Positions 45,655 through 58,735 are shown, counted from the first letter of the stretch. The stretch is DNA of 64,000 nucleotides from Desmodus rotundus (GCF_022682495.2 NC_071392.1:54399459-54463458), one strand, 5' to 3'. Translations and numbers: made by a program. The notes: a model not told the origin generated them from the letters alone.

Positions 45655-47714
45655 GGAGATCCAAGATGGTGGAGAAGGTGGAAGTCACACTAAACTCATC
45701 CCATGACCATATCAAAATTAAAACTAAGTTATAGAACAATCAACTTGGATTACCACCTGAAAACTAGTTGAACAGAAATCTTAACTAAGGACCCACAGAA
45801 GAAACCACATCAAGACTGTAGGAGGGGCAGAGATGTGAAATGGGCTGGCCCCACACCCACATGTGACAGTTAAGAATCTGGAGTGATATCTTACTCCTTC
45901 TGAAAAATGTGGTGTCTCAAAGCCACATGAGTTTTAGGAAGAGGAGCCCATTAACATCTGGTTGTGAAAATTAACTGAGATTCCATCCAACCAAATGAGA
46001 TAGAAAGCTTCTGGAAACTAAAGCATCCTCAAAGGGGAACACCACACAATATCTCACCCACTGGCACTCACCCTGGGCTTCAGTGAAGGGATGGCAGCTG
46101 GGAGGGTGCCAGATTACAGGAAGAGACTAAGTTGTGTGGCTTTAGAGAGATGGCTGGAAGAATAATAGCTGATGTACCTGTGTCGAGTTTCTCTTCTATA
46201 CCACTCACTGATGTCATTTTTCCTGAGTCAACCACTCCCTCCATATGGTGTTAGCCTGGGGAACTACACTAGCCCCACCTTGATGATTCCCAAATGCCCT
46301 GACCTACCCAGCTTGTCCACAGTTTTAGGCTCTGTCAACAGTGGCACACCTGGGCTGAAATTTCAGTCTGTCTTGAAAAACTCTGGAGAAATGCATGGCA
46401 AGCTCAGGGGCTGCCAGAGACACACAAGGAGAGACTGAGTTTTGTTGATTTTGGTTGAGGGTTGATCTTGCCATGTGCCTTACCTGCACCACAGTGCCTG
46501 TCTTGGGCTCTACCTCACATTCAGCATTAGACTAGAATGCTGCATTAGCTCTACCCTGACAACTCCATCAGGCCCAACCATACCCCACTCATGCATGGCT
46601 GAAGGCTCTTCCAGCAGCAACCAGCCCAGACCCATGTTGTAGTTTTCTTTAAAAACTCTTGGAGACTCAGAAACATGCTCAGGGGCTTCTGGAGACACAC
46701 AGGGAAAGGCTTAATTGTGTACCTGTAGGGCAAGGGCTGACTTCACATGTGCCACAATTCATGTGCTGAGCCCTCAGTTCAAAAGACCAACAGATAATCT
46801 AATATAGCATGATAAACTTTACTGGCTCCACCCTAACAACTCTCTGAGACCTGACCCCACTGCAAATGTCTGAGACCTTAGGCAGGTGACAGCTGGTCTC
46901 AGTGTACCCTGAGATGTTTTCTGAGTAACCTCAGACCCAACACTGGTACCAAGTTAGAATCTGCATTAACCTGGTGAAAACTATTCACCCTTACTGGGTA
47001 ACTTCCTGAGAATCTTCCTCACATAACTTACATACCATTTGAGGATCTCCCAATGACTGAGTCTAACAGGTAGCCAGTAGGCAATAGCAGGTCTCAGGGT
47101 GCTTTTGGCTTTTTACTGACAAGCCCTAGACCTGGTAAGGGTGGCAATCAGACTCAATATGCAGCTTATATTGATCCCTCCCATGTGCACCCAGGCCCAG
47201 CACAGGGAGCTACTCAGTGTGGATTATTTTGTGGCGCTCAGGTCCATTCATAGATAGCATGTGACATTGACCTTCACCAGAGTCCCTCCAAAAAGGCATC
47301 AAAACCAACACATTCAGCACATTCAGTGACTAGCTTCAGATTACAACAGAGCAGCAAACCATAGGAAAGGTCTCAGCAGACACCAGATACTGCTGGAGCA
47401 AATTTCAGTTCATGGGGTCAGTACCTACACAGCAGCTCATAAACTGTGGTCTTCACCAATTCTGAAAGCCAACAAGCCCAATGGTCAATCACATACATGA
47501 ACAGGCCATTGACAGTTAAGACTCAACCACGACAGGAAGGCTTATATACCTTCAAATGGGACACTGCTGGAGCACCCAGTCCAGGTGATCAGAGAGACTC
47601 TGCCACTGGGTCTAATAAGGCACCTACTACATAAAGCTAACCTACCAATATCAGGTCTAATGTCATCTAATACCAGATCTACCTAATACACAAAAGCAAA
47701 CACAGATAGCCAAA
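45655..47714 (+). promoter_or_regulatory. Old L1 5' UTR with tandem monomer-like units
   Basis: Starts 'ggagatccaagatggtgg'. From about 46240 to 47260 related blocks recur: 'ccctgacaactcc' type starts near 46262, 46546 and 46820 (spacing about 275-285 bp), and 'gcaggtctcag' type blocks near 46893 and 47086 (spacing about 190 bp). Repeat-built 5' UTRs with promoter activity are known in L1s such as mouse. Function here is lost or unknown. Confidence 0.6.
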
Positions 47715-48578
47715 ATGGGAAGACAAAGAAGCATGACCCAAATAAAGCAACAGGATAAACCTCCAGAAAAAGAACTAAATAAAATGGAGGCAAGCAATCA
47801 ACCAGGTATAGAATTCAAAACAATAGTTATATGGATGCTCAAGGAAATTAGTGAGAACTTCAACAACATAAAAGAGGAGATAGAAGACATTAAAAATAAC
47901 CAGTCATGCATGAAGAATAAAATATCTGAAATGAAAATTCACTAGGAGGAGTCAACAGCAGATTAGATGAAGCAGAGAATCTTCAGTGATTTAGAAGACA
48001 AAAAGCACAAAAAACACAATCTGAACAGCAAAAAGGAAAAGATAATTTAAAAAAATTAAAAACAGTTTAAGAGACTTCTGAAACAACAAGTGTAACAACA
48101 TTCACATTATAAGGATACCACAGAAGAAAAAAGACAGCAAAGGGTTGGGAAATAGTGGAAGAAATAATGACTAAAATCTTTCTTAACCTGGTAAAGAAAA
48201 AAGACATAGAAGTCCAAGCAGTATATAGAATCCCCCCAAAGAGGAACTCATTGAGGTCCACACCAAGACACATCGAAATTAAGCTGGCAAAGGTTAAAGA
48301 CAAAGAAAGAATCATAAAAGAGAGACAGACAGTTTCTTACAAGGGAGTTAACATAAGCCTGTCAGCTAATTTCCTAAAAGAAACTTTTCAGGCCAGAAGG
48401 GACTGGCATAAAATATTCAAAGTGATGAAAAACAAGAACCTGCAACCCAGACTATTTTACCAGGCAGATTATCATTTGAAACTGAAGAATAAATAAAAAG
48501 ATACTCAGACAAGAAAAAGCTAAAGAGGTCCATCACCACCAAACCAGTACTACAAAATATGTTAAATGAACTTCTTTA
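47715..48578 (+). pseudogene. Old L1 ORF1, broken
   Basis: Starts MGRQRSMTQIKQQ at 47715. The N-terminal coiled-coil half (to about 47945) is followed after a frameshift by the RNA-binding and C-terminal half, which stays open at 48155-48496 (VSYKGVNISLSANFLKE, then 'LQPRLFYQADYH'). About 288 codons in total, close to the family length. Non-functional because of frameshifts. Confidence 0.8.
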
Positions 48579-48592
48579 AGAAAATGAAGAAA

Positions 48593-48800
48593 TTGTCCTG
48601 GCTGGTGTAGCTCAGTGGATTGAGCATAGTCCTGTGAACCAAAGAGTTGCAGGTTTGATTCCCAGTCAGGGTACATGTTTGGGTTGCAGGCTGGGTCCCC
48701 AGTTGGGGACACTTGAGGGACAACCACACATTGATATTTCTCTCTCTCTTTCTCCTTCCCTTCTCCTCTCTCTAGATAAATAAGTAAAATCTTTTTAAAA
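48593..48800 (+). mobile_element. Ves SINE between ORF1 and ORF2 of the old L1
   Basis: Head 'tcctggctggtgtagctcag', B-box region 'ggtttgattcccagtcaggg', T/C-rich middle, and A-rich tail. A 15-bp near-exact duplication (core aagaaaatgaag) at 48578-48592 and 48801-48815 flanks it. Confidence 0.9.
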
Positions 48801-48815
48801 AAGAAAATGAAGGAA

Positions 48816-49014
48816 AATAAATATAAAATATTAAATGGCAATGAATACATACCTGTTAATAATCACTTTGAATGTAAATGGCTTAGTTGCAATCAAAAGA
48901 CATAAGGTAGCTAAATGGATAAGAAACAGACTTAGAGATATGCTATCTATAAGAAATCCTCTTCAGATCAAAAGACACACATAGACTAAAAGTAAATGGC
49001 TTAAAAATATTTTA
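48816..49014 (+). mobile_element. Old L1, start of ORF2
   Basis: ORF2 starts at 48835 with 'atggcaatgaatacatacc' and continues through the endonuclease's N-terminal part, then is cut at 49014 by another L1. The rest is at 54666. Confidence 0.75.
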
Positions 49015-49826
49015 TGTGATGGAGCCAAGATGGCAGAGAAGTAAGTGGAAATCACACTAAACTCCTCCCAGGATCAATCTAGAAATACAACTAAATTGTA
49101 GACAAATCATCTTAAATAACCAACTTTAACACTATCTGGCAAGAGACCTTTTAACCATGGACAGACAGAAGAAAACACTTTATCACAATGTGACTGGGAG
49201 GGAGTGCAGAGGAGAAGCAAGAGGGTTGGCTGGGTTCTTACAGGCAGCAGTGTAAGGGCTGGAAGGATATTTCAAGAGCTGGGGGGTTACCATGAGAAGA
49301 GTGGAGTCTAAACCCCAAGCTGGGCTCCCAAGCTGGGCTCCCCAGCCTACAGCACCAGATCTGGAAAGGGACCCAGATAACATCCAGATGTGAAAAGCAG
49401 CAGGGGTTCTGTTCAGGCAGAAATAGATGGATGGAGACACAGAGAGCCTCTTAAAGGGCCAAAGCACAAAATTCACTTGTAGCCACTTGCCCTGGATGCC
49501 AATAAGGGGAGAGTAGAGTGGACTAGAGACACTTAAGTAGAGTCTAAAGTTGGTAGCAATGAGGAGATAACTGAGGAAACAGCTGCTAGGATCCATGTGT
49601 TGAGTCATTCCCTATAAAACAGGAGCCATCTCTCTCAGGCAGAGTACTCCTCTCTGAATGGCATGAGCCTGAGGAGAAGCAATGGCCCACCCACAAAAAT
49701 TACCCAGCCCAGTCCTCTGGTACTTAAGCCTAACTGGTAATTACATGTTGATTAGATTAACAGTTGATCAGTTTGATGATTGACTAGTTTAACATCTAAG
49801 GTGGAAAATACAAAGAAGGAGACAAA

Positions 49827-50654
49827 ATGAGCAGACAAAGAAACAGACCCTAAATGAAAGAACAAGAGATTTTTCCAGAAGAATATATGAAATGGAGGTG
49901 AACAATTTATCAGATAGACAGTTTAGAGTAATGATTCTAAAGATACATAACAGCATGAAAAAAGACATAGAAACAATAAAAAAGGATCAGTCGGATATAA
50001 AGAATGCAATATCTGAGATAAATAATACACTGGAAGGAATAAATAGTAGGTTAGATGAAAGAGAGGATCAAACCAGTGTTTTGGAAGACAAAGTAGTAAG
50101 AACAATAAGGCAGAGCAGCAAAAATAACTTTTAAAAATGAGGAGGGCTTAAGAAACATCTTGGACAACATGAAGCATAACAACATCTGCATCATGGGAAT
50201 GCCAGAAGGAGAAGAGAGTAAGCAAGGGATTGAGAACATATTTGTAGAAATAATGACTGGAAACTTCCCTAATTTGGTGAAGGAAAAAAGTCACACAGGT
50301 GCAGGAAGCTCAGAGAGTCCCAAACAATTTGGACCCAAAGAAGCCATACCTAGTCACATCATAATTAAAATGACAAGGCTTAAAGATAAGGAGTGAATCC
50401 TAAAAGCCACAACAGAAAAGCACGTAGTTAACTACAAGGGAGCACTGATTAGACTATTATCTGATTACTCACCAGAAACATTTCAGGTCAGAAGGGAGTG
50501 GCGTGAAATATTCAAGATGATGAAAAGCAAGGACCTACAACCAAGGCTACTTTACCCAGCAATGCTATCATTTAAAATCAAAGGAGACAAGAACAAGCTA
50601 AAAGAGTTTGTTAACACAAGTTGGTACTGCAACAATGTTAAAGGGCTTGTTTTA
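49827..50654 (+). pseudogene. L1 ORF1 of nested L1, broken
   Basis: Starts MSRQRNRP at 49827, then a stop. Open pieces 49892-50134 (coiled coil, 'ISEINNTLEGINSRLDE'), 50160-50396 (RNA-binding, with NFPNLVKEKSH) and 50517-50735 (C-terminal domain, 'LQPRLLYPAMLS'). The normal stop is expected near 50654. The NFPNL site is the uninserted form of the place where copies A and B carry about ten extra bases. Confidence 0.8.
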
Positions 50655-50707
50655 AGAAAAGAAGATAAAGAGAAAGGAAAAAAAGAAGAAAACAGTCTAA
50701 CAATAAA

Positions 50708-53700
50708 ATGGCACTGCATACATATCTATCAATAATCACCTTAAATGTAAATGGCTTAAATGTTCCAACCAAAAGACAGAGGGTAGCTGAATGGATAAGA
50801 AAACAGAACCCATATATATGCTGCCTCCAATAGATCCATTTCAGATTGAAAGCTATGCAATAGACTAGAAGTAAAGAGTTGGAAAAAGATATATCATGCA
50901 AATGGAAATGGAAAAAAAGCTGGGGTAGCAGTACTTATATCTGACAAAATTGACTTTAAAACCAAAGCTATAGTAAAAGGCAAAAGGACACTACCTAATG
51001 ATAAAGAGGACAATGTAACAAGAGGGTATAAACTTAGTAAACATTTGTGCACCCAACAAAGAAGCACCTAAATATGTAAAGCAAATCTTGATGGACATAA
51101 AAGGGGAGATTGAAGAAATACAGTCTTAATTGGGGATTTTAACACCCCATTGACTTCAAGACAGTGGCCTTAAATGACACACTAGATCAAATAGATTTAA
51201 TTGATATTTTCAGAGCATTTCACCCCAAAGCAGAAGAATATACATAATTTTCAAGTGCACATGGAATATTTCCTAGAATAGACCACATGTTAGGACACAG
51301 AGCAAGTATCACTAAATTTAAGAAGGTTGAAATCATATCAAGGATCTTCTCTGACCACAATGCTGTGAAACTAGAAATCAATAACAACAAGAACACTGAA
51401 AAATATGCAAAGACATGGAAGCTAAATAACATGTTATTACACAATGAATAGGTCATCCATGAGAACAAGAAAGAAATCAAAAGATACTGTGAAACAAATG
51501 AAAATGAAGACACAATAATCCAAAATCTGTGGGAAGCAGGGAAAGAAATCCTAAAAGGGAAATTATTTTAGCATTGCAGGCCCACCTCAAAAAACAAGGG
51601 AAAGCAAAAAAAAAAAAAAAATCTAACTTCACACTTGAAGGGACTTGAAAAAGAGCAACAAACAAAGCCCAAAGTGAGTAGAAGGAAGGAAATAATTAAG
51701 ATCACAGCAGAAATAAATGAAATAGACTCTAAAAAACTGAATACATGAGTCTAGAAAAATCACTGAATACAAGAGCTGTTTCTTTGAACAGACAAATAAG
51801 ATTGACAAACCTTTAACCAGACTCATAAAGAAAAAAAGAGAAAATACCCAAATAAATAAATTCAGAAATGAAAGAAGAGAAATAACAACTGACACCAAAG
51901 AAATGCAAAGGATTATAAGAAAATATGCCAACAAACTAGAAAACCTAGGTGAAATGGATAAATTCCTAGAAACATATAATCTTCCAAAAATACACCAGAA
52001 AGTATCAGAGAATCTGAATAGACATATTACACGCACTGAAATTGAAGCTGTAATTGAAAAAGAAGAAAAGAAAAAAACTCCCAATAAACAAAAGCTTGGA
52101 CCAGATGGCTTCCCAGGTGACTTTTACTAAACATTCAAAGAAGGACTAACACCTCTCATTCTCAAACTATTTAATAAAATTCAAGAGGAGGGAAGGCTAC
52201 CAAACTAATTTTATGAGCCCAGCATTATCTGAATTCCAAAACCAGATAAAAACATGACAAAGAATGAAAATAATAGGCCAATATCGCCAATGAACATAGC
52301 AGCTAAAATCCTCAACAAAATATTAGCAACCAAAAACAGCAACGCATCAAAAAGATCATGCACCATGATCAAGTGGGATTTATTTCAGGAATGCAAAGAT
52401 GGTACAATTTTTGCAAATCAATAAATGTGATTCACCCCAGAAACAAAATGAAGGATAAAAACCAGATGATTATATCAATAGATACAGAAAAAGCTTCTTA
52501 TAAAATCCAGCACCCATTTATGATAAAAACTCTCAGCAAGGTGGGAATAGAGAGAACATACCTAAACATAATAAAGGCCATACATGACTAACCCACTGCC
52601 AGTATCATGCTCAATGAGCAAAAACTACAAGCATTCCCCTTAAGATCGGGTAAGACAGGCATGTCTGCTTTCACCTCTCTTATTCAAACAGTACTGAAAG
52701 TCCTAGCCACATCATTCAGACAAGAAGAAGCAATAAAAGGCACCCAAATTGTAAAAAAAAAAGAAGTAAACTGTCTTTATTTGCAGAAGACATGATACTG
52801 TACATAGAGAACTCCATATATTTCACCAAGAAACTACTAGAACTGATTAATGAATTCAGTGAAGTAGCAGGATACAAAATTAATAGCCAGAAACCAGTTG
52901 CATTTTATATGCCAATAACAACTAACAGAAAGGGAAATTAAGAAAACAATCCCATTCACAATTGCTTCTAAAAGAATGAAATACCTAGGAATAAACCTAA
53001 CCAAGGACATAAAAGACCAGTACTTGGAAAATTATAAGACACTGAAGAATATACAAATAAGTCAAAGCACACACTCCGTTCATGGACAGGAAGAATTAAT
53101 GTCATTAAAATGTCCATACTACCTGAAGCAATCTGTTCATTCAATGCTTTTCCTATCAAGATTTCAAAGATATATTTCACAAAACTAGAAAAAATATTTC
53201 AAAAATTTATATTGTACTACAAAAGGCCCCATATTGCAACAAAAACAACAAATTTGGAAGAATCACGCTATTTAACATCAAACTATACTATAAGTTTATA
53301 GTAATCAAAACTACCTGGTACTGGCATAAAAACAGACATAGATCAATGGAACATAATAAAGAATCCAGAAATAAACTCACATCTTTATAGTCAATTAATA
53401 TTTTACAGGAATCAAAGATTGGACTAAAGATATTTTACTCAAAAAATGGTGTTGGGAAAGTTGGACAGATACATGCAGAAAATTACACTAGACCACCTTC
53501 CTATACCACACACAAAAATAAATTCAAAATGGATCATAGACTTAAATGTTACACCTGAAACTACAAAAATCCTACAAGAATATGTAAGAAGCAAAATCTC
53601 AGACACTGCTCATAGAAATTTTTTATCAGATATATCTCACTAGGCAAGGGAAAAAAAGAAAAGAAACAAAAGAAGAAAATAAACAAATAGGACTTATCAA

Positions 53701-54483
53701 ACTAAATGCTTTTGCACAGCAAGTGAAATCAACAAAATAAAAAGAAACTCACAGAATGGGAGAACATATTTGCCAATGCTTCTGATAAGAAATTAATATC
53801 CAAAATGTATAAAGTGCTTACAAAACTCAGCACCAAAAACCAAACAACCCATTAAAAAATTGGCAAAAGACCTGAATAGACACTTCTCCAATGAAAGTCA
53901 ATAGACATATAAAAAGATGCTCCATGTCACTAATCATTAGAGAAATGCAAATAAAAACCACAATGAAATACCATATCATACCTGTCAGAATGGCTATCAT
54001 CAATAAATCAACAAACAGCAAATGCTGGCAAGGATGTGGAGAAAGGGGAACCCTTTTGCTCTGTTGGTGGGAATGCAGTCTGGTGCAGCAACCTCAAAAA
54101 ATTAAAAATGGACCTGCCTTTTGACCCAGCAATCCCATTTCTGGGAATATATCCATAGTAACCCAAAATACTAATTTGAAAAACATAAGCACCCTTATGT
54201 TCACTGCAGCATTATTTACAATTGCCAAGATATGGAAGCAGCCCAAGTGCCATCAATAGATAAGTGGATAAAACAACTATGGGACATTAATACAATGGAG
54301 TTCTATTCAGACATAAAAAAGAAGAAATGTTTACCCTTTGCAACAGTAGGGATGTACCAGGAGAACATTATGCTAAGTGAAATAAATAAGCCAGTCAGGA
54401 AAAGACAAATACCATATGATTTCCATTCATATGTGGAATCTAATGAACAAGCTGAACTAACAAGCAAATCAGAGACAGACTGA
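50708..54483 (+). pseudogene. L1 ORF2 of nested L1, broken
   Basis: Starts at 50708 (MALHTYLSIITLNVNGLN). The endonuclease keeps the SDH motif (51349-51357, 'tctgaccac'). RT motifs follow; the box reads FAED at 52780-52791, so the first Asp is replaced by Glu. The cysteine-rich region at 54020-54080 reads [18 protein letters not shown], with the His changed to Leu. Ends ELTSKSETD at 54483. Many frameshifts; the longest open piece is 51903-52130 followed by 52358-52591. Confidence 0.85.
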
Positions 54484-54665
54484 TACATGGAAAAAAGATG
54501 GCAGCTAGCGGTAGGGGAGGTTAGGTGGTGGAGGGATTGAGCAAAAAGGAAAAAGGACTCATGGACACGGACAACAGTGTCATGATTGCTGGTGGGGGTA
54601 GTATAAGGGGACTAAATGGTAATGGAAATAAACCATAAAGATTAAGTTAAATAAAATAAATAAAA

Positions 54666-55290
54666 AGCTCAACTGAATTTTTTTATAAATGGAAATCAAA
54701 AAAAGCTGTAATAGCAATACTTATATTAGACAAAATAGACTTTAAAACAAAGACATTAACAAGAATAATAAAATGGGCATTACTTAATGATAAAGGGGTC
54801 AAACCAACATGAGAATGTAACTCATGTAAACACTTATGCACCTACACATATAAAACTAATATTTATGGACATAAAGGGAGGGATTGACAGTAATACAGTC
54901 ATAGTAGGGGACTTTATTACCCCATTGACATCAATGGATGGATCTTAGAGGCAGAAAATCAACAAGAAAATAGCAGCCTTAAATAACACATTAGACCAGT
55001 TGGATTTAATTGATATTTTCAGGGCATTTCATCCTAAGCAACAGAATGTACATTCTTTTAAAGTGCATATGAAATATTTTTCAGGTTAGATCACATGTTA
55101 GAGCAACCATAAAACAAGTCTCAGTAATTTAACATGACTGCAATCATGTCAAACATTTTCTTTGATCACAATGGTATGAAACTAGAGATCAATTACAAGA
55201 AAAAAACTGAAAAATATACAAACACATGGAGGCTAAATAACTTGTTACTAAATAATGAATGGTTAATAATGACATTGAGGAAGAAATCAA
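54666..55290 (+). mobile_element. Old L1 (outer), ORF2 endonuclease remainder
   Basis: Continues from 49014 ('aaatggaaatcaaaaaaagctg', 'attgacatcaatgg', 'ttttcagggcatttcatcc'). The endonuclease keeps DH in 'tttgatcacaatggtatg' (55161-55178). The L1 match ends at about 55290; there is no RT or 3' end. Confidence 0.75.
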
Positions 55291-55619
55291 ATGATACCTT
55301 GATTAAATCACTTATACTGTTAAACAGTATATTTTATAGCATTATTTTAGCATGTTGCCTTTTAATATCAGGTAAATATCTAATTTTGCCCTTAACATAC
55401 TTAACAAGGAAGAATAATTAAATACCTAGTTACTTCAGTTCTGAGCCTAATATTATGTCATTAAATCTTCCCCTATTGATAATTTTCCAAATTATTAAAT
55501 GAAGAAAACTGACTAGCAGCAGTTAACATAAGAGTATATAATATATATAACTATGGCTACTAAACTGCTTAGTTAAAATTCAAGTCCAGGTCTGTTTAGT
55601 TCAGTCATGTGCCCTTTAA
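55291..55619. other. Unique A+T-rich DNA, no feature recognised
   Basis: No repeat identified between the broken L1 and the SINE. Confidence 0.4.
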
Positions 55620-55655
55620 TTTTTTTTAAATTTACTGATTTGAGAGAGAGAAGAA

Positions 55656-55693
<38 letters not shown>

Positions 55694-55808
55694 TTTGTTG
55701 TTCCACCTATCATCTATGGATTTATTGACTGATTCCTGACTGCGGATGGAACCTGCAACTTTGGTATATCAGATTATACTATAACTAAATGAGATATCTG
55801 GCCAGGAC
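55620..55808 (-). mobile_element. Ves SINE with (GA)n expansion
   Basis: Reverse-oriented Ves of the older type: A-rich tail as T-run, a GA microsatellite at 55655-55689 in place of the C/T region, 'gatttgttgttccacc', and the tRNA head 'gatatctggccagg'. A duplication, tcatgtgccctttaa, flanks it at 55605-55619 and, with one extra T, at 55809-55825. Confidence 0.85.
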
Positions 55809-55865
55809 TCATGTGCCCTTTTAATCAAACTATATACCCCCCCAAATATAGACAATTAGTTTTTT

Positions 55866-56430
55866 TTTTTTTTTTATTGTTATGCAATTACAGTTGTATG
55901 CCTTTTCTCCCCATCCTTCTACCCCACCCCAGGTGAACCCACCTCCCTCCCCCCTCTCCACCCTCCCCCTTGGTTTTGTCCATGTGTCCTTTATAGTAGT
56001 TCCTGTAATACCCTCTTCCCACTATCCCCGCCCCCACCCCCCCACCCCCGCCCTGGCTATTGTTAGATTGTTCTTAACTTCAATGTCTCTGGTTATATTT
56101 TGTTTGCTTTTTTCTTCTATTGCTTATGTTCCAGTTAAAGGTGCAGCAACATCCTCACAGACACATCCCCTAAAGCAAGGGACATAAAGGAAAGAATAAA
56201 CAAATGGGACCTCATCAAAATAAAAAGCTTCTGCATGGCTAAAGAAAACAGCACCAAATTACAAAGAGTACCAACAGTATGGGAAAACATATTTGCCAAC
56301 GATACCTCAGACAAGGGCCTGATCTCCAAAATATATAAAGAACTCACTCGACTCCACTCCAGGAAGACAAACAACCCAATTAAAAAATGGGCAAAGGACT
56401 TGAACAGACACTTCTCCAAGGAAGACATAC
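55866..56430 (-). mobile_element. Young L1 with long 5' inversion (twin priming)
   Basis: 55866-56141 is the L1 3' UTR and ORF2 end in minus orientation. 56142-56430 is upstream L1 in plus orientation, matching 20484-20771 of copy B. A 15-bp exact duplication, agacaattagttttt, flanks the pair (55850-55864 and 56431-56445, within a T-run on the left). An L1 part between the two halves is missing, as usual for twin priming. Confidence 0.92.
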
Positions 56431-56445
56431 AGACAATTAGTTTTT

Positions 56446-56585
56446 AACAGTCAATGTTGCAGATAAACCCAAGAGAAGGTTTAGCAATTTTTAGATAAAA
56501 GTGTTTTATGTACTGCTAAAGAAGTTTATTACCTGAACAGTGACCACAGTAAAAAAGAAAACAAAAACCCACAAACAAACATATA
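56446..56585. other. Unique DNA, no feature recognised
   Basis: Short spacer between an L1 and a mariner. Confidence 0.4.
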
Positions 56586-57241
56586 CGAAATCTGCCCAGA
56601 GTTATCCAGACATGAAAAATAGAGACATTTATTGAAGAAGATACAAGATACAAGAAACATTGTACATAGGACAATGACGCCTCAGTCTCCTTCAAAGTAG
56701 GCACCTTGGGACCTCACACAGTTCTCCTAATTGCTATCACCTGCCCCATCATATTTTCATGAATCTCATTGCTAGTCTGAAATGTCTTCCCTTTCAAAGG
56801 TGATTTTAGTTTTGGGAAGTCTGAAGTTGCAGGGCACCAAATCTGGGCTGTAGGGCACTGAGTCACCTGGGTGAGTTAATGTATTGTCATAAATCTCCAC
56901 ATGAGATGTGATACATGAGTGGATGCCTTGTCATGACGAAGCTGCCAATCACCAGTTGCCCATAGCTGTGGCCCTCTGAATCATCTTAATAGTTTCTGTG
57001 GAGGAAAGTTCAAGCTTAATGCAAAATTTGATTCAGATACATTGCTCTACTCACTCAGTCATTTTGAATGAGACAGCCACACAGTACACATGCTCACTCA
57101 ATGGCATCTATTGCCTCCACTGACTAGTAGAGTGAAGTCATTGTTCCAGTCAACTCTCCTTGACTGCCAGGTTACACAGATGTCATGCAAACTATTCTGG
57201 TTACATTAACAATGGCTGCACTTTTTATGGACAGACCTCAT
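56586..57241 (-). mobile_element. Mariner family 2, internally deleted
   Basis: TA at 56584-56585. Ends 'cgaaatctgcccag' and 'ggacagacctca' match the inverted repeats of the full copy at 38076. Read on the minus strand, the transposase N-terminus (to about the equivalent of 38350) joins directly to the late part (equivalent of about 38960), losing the middle and the catalytic core. About 656 bp against 1317. Confidence 0.85.
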
Positions 57242-57654
57242 CATATATGTGTTGCTAAGATTTAAATCACTACATACTCCCTACTTTGACTTTGTGCCTA
57301 TTTAGATATAGCACTACTACTTACAGAAATGCAGAATTTTCAAACATCAACATGTTGTGCTAAGAAAATGTATTTTATTTCAAGAAAATTTCTAGATGTT
57401 AATTTCCAAGTTGAGGCTGTAGATAGAATTAATGGCAGGGTTTCTAATGACATTTATAAGTAATGCACTGCTTTATATCCCATAACAATAATCTCCCTCT
57501 TCTTCACTTATTACAAGAGTTTCCCTTCCCCACCATACCAGGAACACTGACCTTAAATTTTTTTTTTAAAGCTCAGTGAGTGAACTTCCTGATGTCTAGG
57601 ACTACAGCTTTAATTCCTCACTGTTTTCAAAGTACAGGGTACATATCAAGCTCT
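57242..57654. other. Unique DNA, no feature recognised
   Basis: No repeat or gene identified by eye. Confidence 0.4.
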
Positions 57655-58735
57655 TAAATATACCATGCCACTAAATAATAAATGGCTTAACAATGAGATT
57701 AAGTGAATGAAAAGATAAAACATGAAAATTAAAACACACAACCACAAGTTTACTGGACACAGCAAAAGCAGTCTTAAGAGGGAAATTAATAACAAAAAAG
57801 GCCTAACTCAGGAAACAATAAGAAAAATCTCAAATAGACAATCTAAACTTATACCTAACAGAAGTAGAAAAAGAATAAGCAAAGCATAAAGTGGATAGAT
57901 GGAAAAATAATAAAGATGGGAGCAGAAATAAACAAAATAAAGTCTAAAATATAAAATACTAATAAAAGTATTATTAGGGTTTTTTGAAAATATACCAAGA
58001 TTGATAAGCCTTTAACATGACTCATCAAGAAAGAAGACCACAATAAATAATATCAAATAAAAAAAAGAAGTGACAACTGACATCACAGAAATACAAAGGA
58101 TTGTAAGAAAATATAATTTTCCAACAAATTGGAAAATCTGGAATACATGGAAAAATGTATAGAAATACATACAATCTTCCAAGAGTGAATCGACAAGAAA
58201 CATAAAATCTGAACAGACTATTTACAGCCAAAGAAATTGATTCACTAATCAAAAAAATAGGAAAAGACATAAGTTACAAAACTGATGGCTTCATAAGTGA
58301 ATTTTACCAACTCTTCAAAAACGAATTAACCCATGTCCTTTTCAAATTATTCCAAAAATTCAAGAAGAGGGACAGTTCCCCAGCTCATTTTAGAAACCCA
58401 ACATTATCCCAATTCTAAAACCTGACAAAGACATTACCTAAAAAGAAAATTATAGAACATTATCTCTGATGATCATATATGCAAAAATCTACAATAAAAT
58501 ATTAGGTAATCAAGTTCAGCAATACACTAAAATGATCAAACACCATGATCAACTGAGATGTATTCCTTGGATGCAAGGTTGATTCACTATCCACAAGGCA
58601 ATTAGTGTGACACACCACAATAAAAAAAAGATGATAATATGATTATATCAATGGAGATAGAAAAGCATTTGATAAAATCCAAAAACGATTTATGATAAAA
58701 ACTCTCAGCAAAGTGGGTATAAAGAAAACATACCT
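57655..58735 (+). mobile_element. Old L1, ORF2 middle (segment 1 of 3)
   Basis: Starts in the late endonuclease region ('actaaataataaatggcttaacaatgag') and runs into the RT fingers ('gatggcttcataagtgaattttacc', then 'actctcagcaaagtgggtataaag'). 5' truncated. Overlaps in L1 coordinates with 55240-55290, so it is a different copy. Interrupted by a Ves SINE. Confidence 0.75.

Larger units (their letters stand above)
49015..54665 (+). mobile_element. Full-length L1 nested in an older L1
   Basis: 5' UTR 49015-49826 ('ggagccaagatggcag' start), ORF1 49827-50654, ORF2 50708-54483, 3' UTR 54484-54640 and A-rich tail to 54665. The endonuclease sequence of the outer L1 resumes immediately after the tail. 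It is older and more decayed than copies A and B and lacks their ORF1 insertion. Target-site duplication is unclear (A/T-rich, diverged). Confidence 0.85.
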
